From Eubacterium ruminantium (GTDB lineage Bacteria; Bacillota; Clostridia; Lachnospirales; Lachnospiraceae): a stretch of 64,000 nt of DNA. Location of the stretch: contig FNUU01000011.1 of NCBI GenBank assembly GCA_900108205.1, forward strand, positions 42,983 through 106,982, in the 5' to 3' direction. Made by a program: the position numbers and the translations under genes. Within the stretch, counting starts at the first letter, position 1. Each line of letters begins with the position of its first letter. Under the pieces are notes generated by a model. The model saw nothing but the letters and a program-made list of their open reading frames with translations, was not told where the DNA came from and ran no database searches. Shown here one piece after another: positions 60,834-64,000 of this stretch.

Positions 60834-61613
60834 ATGCTTGTGGGCGGTATGCCACAGGCGGTTTCAGCATATATTGACTCTAATAAAAATTTGGGTTATG
60901 TTGACAGTGTAAAAAGAAGTATACTGAACCTGTATCGCGAGGATATTATGAAGATTAATGCAAAATACAGGTCAAGAGTGATTGCTCTTTATGATATGAT
61001 CCCGGCACTTTTATCAAAGCACGAGAAAAGAGTAGTATTTAGTAACATTGTTGAAGGGACTTTTGCAGAGCAGTATGCAGAGACTTTTTTCTGGCTGACT
61101 GACAGTATGATAGTCAACGAATGTAGAAAAACCGATAATCCCGGTATTGCCCCTGCACTTAATGCCTCTGAAACATATATCAAGTGCTATATGTGCGATA
61201 CCGGACTGCTTTTAAGTCATGCATTTAACGAAAACGAATTATTGGAAAATGAAGTGTATAAACAAATCCTGCAGGATAAACTGTCACTTAATGAGGGTAT
61301 GCTTTATGAGAATGTTATTGCACAAATGCTCACAGCAAACGGACATAAGTTGTTCTTCTATACCCGGTACAGTGGAGAAAAACATCGCAACGATATAGAA
61401 ATCGACTTCCTTATATCCAATAACAGCAAGCTGAAATATAAATCCTTCCCGATAGAGGTGAAGTCGGGAAAAAGATACACTACCAAGTCTTTAACAAAAT
61501 TCAAGGAAGCGTACGGAAAGAGAATGGGAGGAGCGTATATAATTCATCCAAAGAATCTGAGCATTAAGGATGATGTAGTCTGCATTCCACCATATATGAC
61601 AATATGCTTGTAA
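60834..61613 (+). pseudogene. N-terminally truncated ATPase of the AAA/DUF4143 family
   Basis: 259 residues that correspond to the C-terminal half of an approximately 430-residue ATP-binding protein. The frame begins at LVGGMPQAVSAYIDS, normally internal, and continues through the DUF4143 domain with its PDDEXK-like strand (DIEIDFLIS, then FPIEVKSGKRY). The Walker A/B ATPase half is missing; in-frame codons LFGEY just upstream also fit the family, and then the 34-bp repeat takes over. ATG 60834 has GGGGAG nearby, so a shortened product could still be made. I favour a remnant. Confidence 0.75.
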
Positions 61614-61718
61614 AATGACATATTATGATAATAAGTAATACCGGAATTAGATACACTGTTATATAAGGTAAAATAAATGGATGAAATAAAGATTGATGCT
61701 AATATAGGAGTTGATAAT

Positions 61719-62879
61719 ATGATACTATTGGTTGTAGATACACAAAAGGGTTGTTTTAATGAAAATTTGTATTTGTTTGAAACAATAAAGAAGAATATAA
61801 AACAACTAATTACTTTAGCAAGAGAGAATAATGTTGAAGTCGTATATGTTCAGCATGATGATGGACCGGGAACTGATCTTGATAAATTTGCTGATAACTA
61901 TGAAATATATGAGGAATTCGCTCCAAGAGATGGAGAAAAGCGTTTTGAGAAAAATGTAAACAGCGCCTTTCACCCTATGACCGGACTTGCAGAATACCTG
62001 CAGTCTATAGGAGAGAAAGATATTATAGCAATAGGTGTTTCAACAGACTATTGTATGGATGCGACGGTTAAAAGCGGATTTGAGAGAGGCTTTAACATAA
62101 TTATTCCTGAGTATACAAATTCAACCTATGATAATCCGTACTTTGATAAGGAAGCTGCTTATCATTATTTTAATGATTTCATGTGGAATAACCGATACGC
62201 AAAGGTTATTTCATTTGAGCAGGTAACTGAGCTTTTGCAATCTAAAGATAATAAAAAGAATCCATGGGAAGAGATAAGCCTTGAGACTTATGAAAAACAT
62301 ATGAGTTTGGATAGTGTTAAGCAGTTGCAATTGATGAATCGGATAATGAAAAGTCAGTTTGAAGATTATCCCGTTGATACAGTAATGATCCTAGGTATTG
62401 CCGGTGGTAATGGTTTGGAGCATATTGACATTAAGAAATACAAAAAAGTATATGGAGTCGATATAAACGAGTTATATCTTCAGGAAACCCAAAAGCGTTA
62501 TTCTAATCTTGCTGATATTTTGCAGTGTTTACATCTTGATATAGTTTGTGAAACTGAAAAGTTGCCTCAGTCACAATTACTGGTTGCAAATCTGTTAATA
62601 GAATATATTGGATATGATGCTTTTGTTAGGGCGGTTAATATAATCAATCCAGAGTATATTTCCTGCGTGATTCAGATTAATACAGATGAAGAAATGTGGG
62701 TTTCAGACTCGCCGTATATTCATGCGTTTGATGGTCTGGATGAAATACATCATCAGATGGAATCTGATGTTCTTAATGAGAAAATGAATTCGATTGGTTT
62801 TAAATTGATATTACAGGATATGACAGAACTTCCAAATAGTAAAGCTCTCGTAAGGCTGGATTACCAAAAAAAGATATGA
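61719..62879 (+). CDS. fusion of isochorismatase-like cysteine hydrolase and SAM-dependent methyltransferase
   Basis: 386 residues. Residues 1 to about 175 are an isochorismatase-fold hydrolase with a complete triad: Asp7 (VVDTQKG), Lys78 (FEKNVNSAF) and Cys112 (STDYCMDAT). From about residue 185 (NPWEEISLETYEKHMSLDSV) a class I methyltransferase begins, with the SAM loop GIAGGNG at 226-232 and VYGVDINE after it. Methyltransferases with that opening occur alone in related genomes, so this is a real gene fusion in one unbroken frame. AGGAG eight bases upstream favours ATG 61719; ATG 61677 is in frame. Confidence 0.85.
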   Translation: MILLVVDTQKGCFNENLYLFETIKKNIKQLITLARENNVEVVYVQHDDGPGTDLDKFADNYEIYEEFAPRDGEKRFEKNVNSAFHPMTGLAEYLQSIGEKDIIAIGVSTDYCMDATVKSGFERGFNIIIPEYTNSTYDNPYFDKEAAYHYFNDFMWNNRYAKVISFEQVTELLQSKDNKKNPWEEISLETYEKHMSLDSVKQLQLMNRIMKSQFEDYPVDTVMILGIAGGNGLEHIDIKKYKKVYGVDINELYLQETQKRYSNLADILQCLHLDIVCETEKLPQSQLLVANLLIEYIGYDAFVRAVNIINPEYISCVIQINTDEEMWVSDSPYIHAFDGLDEIHHQMESDVLNEKMNSIGFKLILQDMTELPNSKALVRLDYQKKI

Positions 62880-62926
62880 TTTCAAAATTGTTTATTACAG
62901 GATAATGTACGAAGGAGTTTTGTGTA

Positions 62927-63472
62927 ATGCGAGTTTTAATGATTAATTGCAGCCCTGTCCGCACCGGAGCAACTGCAGAAATAGTCAAGCTGGTTTCGGA
63001 ACAGTTATCAAATAAATACAGTGTCAAAAGCATTTGCATAGACGATTATGTCTTTGCATTCTGTAGAGGTTGCCGTTCTTGCCACAATACGGCGAAGTGT
63101 GTCATGAGTGATGCAGGTGTTATCGAGAATATAATGAGAGAATATGATGAGGCAGATATTATTGTCTCTGTTTCTCCGTCATACTGGGCAGATATTCCCG
63201 GGCAGTTCAAGGCATTCATCGACAGATGTACACCTTGGTGCAATACGCACGAGCCGCATGCAACTATTAAGCCTGGCAAGAAAGGCTTTACAATTGCTTT
63301 GAGAACCGGACCTAATATGCCGGAATGTGAGCGGATCATCGGAAGCATAGAACATTTTTATGGCCATTTGGAGATAGAGAGTGTGGGTCATCTTGGGCTG
63401 ACATCTATCGAATATAAAGCGGATGTAGAATCAAGAAAGCAGGAAATCTTAGATTTCTGTAAGTGTATTTAA
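62927..63472 (+). CDS. NADPH-dependent FMN reductase / flavodoxin-fold oxidoreductase
   Basis: 181 residues. A flavodoxin-like start (VLMINCSPVRTGATAEIV) supplies the FMN phosphate loop, and SPSYWADIPGQFKAFIDR is the usual flavin-binding second motif. Between them CRGCRSCHNTAKC carries cysteines spaced as in iron-sulfur flavoproteins of this family, so a cluster is possible. GAAGGAG precedes the ATG. It lies 47 bases after the fusion gene on the same strand and is probably co-transcribed. Confidence 0.88.
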   Translation: MRVLMINCSPVRTGATAEIVKLVSEQLSNKYSVKSICIDDYVFAFCRGCRSCHNTAKCVMSDAGVIENIMREYDEADIIVSVSPSYWADIPGQFKAFIDRCTPWCNTHEPHATIKPGKKGFTIALRTGPNMPECERIIGSIEHFYGHLEIESVGHLGLTSIEYKADVESRKQEILDFCKCI

Positions 63473-63646
63473 GGATCGTTCTGCTTAATCAGAAATTATA
63501 CTTTGACTTTTAGAGGAAGAAAAAAATGGAACTTTATATGAAATAAGTAAAAGTGTTTGGAAACTGTGATAATCCATTATTGATGTGATGCAGTAAGGAT
63601 TATATTCCAGGATAACTTAGAATGACAAAATACGATTTTAGGAAAA
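63473..63646. other. intergenic, nothing identified
   Basis: No promoter, hairpin or frame worth naming. Confidence 0.5.
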
Positions 63647-64000
63647 ATGATGGATATACAATTAAATGAACTTTCAAAGAAAGAATTTGATCCGGCTCTG
63701 ATTAATGAGATTACGCCTGATACCGGCTACTCGATTTGGACGAAGAAAGATCCGTTTGGAAGAGCTTATTTTGGAGTGGGAAACTTTTGTGGTATGGACA
63801 GAAGTATCAATGAAGATACGGATCTTTCTTGGTTGGAATGGAATGGAAATGAAGTAAACATTTCGAATAATGACAAGATGCTTCTTTTCGAAAAAACAAT
63901 TGGGATTATGAAAGGCTGGATAGATCAATTAGTTGAGAGTTATCCGGATGACAGCTTTGTAGTATTTGCTTCTTTTGATGATGGCAATGCCTTGGTCGAA
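63647..64000 (+). CDS. protein of unknown function (3' end outside window)
   Basis: 118 codons are visible from ATG 63647 (or 63650) after TTTTAGGAA, open to the last base. Acidic, aromatic-rich sequence without signal peptide: MDIQLNELSKKEFDPALINE, then GYSIWTKKDPFGRAYFGVGN. I do not recognise the family. Orientation matches the preceding genes. Confidence 0.65.
   Translation, partial: MMDIQLNELSKKEFDPALINEITPDTGYSIWTKKDPFGRAYFGVGNFCGMDRSINEDTDLSWLEWNGNEVNISNNDKMLLFEKTIGIMKGWIDQLVESYPDDSFVVFASFDDGNALVE

Overview
The window looks like a chromosomal segment of a pectin-fermenting Lachnospiraceae bacterium (Lachnospira / [Eubacterium] eligens-like is my best guess). The reasons are an AT-leaning Firmicutes sequence with strong AGGAGG-type ribosome sites, a near-complete galacturonate / unsaturated-uronate catabolic gene set, YesL/GH105/GH28 neighbourhoods, a NiaR-controlled NAD operon, and GWWY-type cell-wall-binding repeats typical of this family. 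No rRNA, tRNA or CRISPR array was seen.

Layout. 1-3.5 kb: the end of a KDG-producing and KDG-consuming operon (kdgK, kduI, kduD, kdgA). 3.7-4.7 kb: phosphate acetyltransferase with a strong terminator. 4.8-8.9 kb: de novo NAD operon nadB-nadC-niaR-nadA behind a promoter overlapped by a probable NiaR operator. 9-12.1 kb: a diguanylate cyclase, a MATE exporter and a small unknown protein. 12.3-28.6 kb: the second pectin block. The uxaC-uxaB-uxaA genes run leftward from a promoter with a perfect cre-type palindrome. Rightward lie a pectinesterase, a divergent AraC regulator, a sugar ABC importer (lipoprotein plus two permeases), YesL, a TIM-barrel isomerase-like protein, GH105, GH28 and a second KDG kinase. 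None of the pectin hydrolases here has a signal peptide. The picture is import of oligogalacturonides, cytoplasmic de-esterification and hydrolysis, and convergence on KDG, then pyruvate plus glyceraldehyde-3-phosphate, with Pta on the acetate branch.

28.6-44.4 kb is an envelope and signalling region. It holds a lipoprotein with a HETGH zinc-protease motif, an ADP-ribosylglycohydrolase with a long unknown helical tail, a 1483-residue membrane-anchored lipase-like protein ending in a cytoplasmic zinc ribbon, mnmA, a two-component system and a papain-like surface peptidase. 44.7-55.7 kb carries a HAD phosphatase, two more MATE exporters, an acyl-CoA synthetase, an FtsX-type ABC exporter, a GH53-like protein and a MIF-family protein.

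56-64 kb is a recombining accessory zone. A GuaA lacking its glutaminase domain is followed by a displaced second copy of the guaA 3' end plus terminator about 3 kb downstream. The interval holds a methyltransferase remnant, a phospholipase-C-like protein, a candidate structured ncRNA, an XRE regulator and a DUF1016 nuclease. Beyond it lie a truncated DUF4143 ATPase, an isochorismatase-methyltransferase fusion and a flavoprotein. The intergenic DNA is rich in short hairpins with GNA triloops, 34-39 bp tandem repeats and dispersed repeats. I consider these, the ncRNA candidate and the guaA junction the most interesting signals here.
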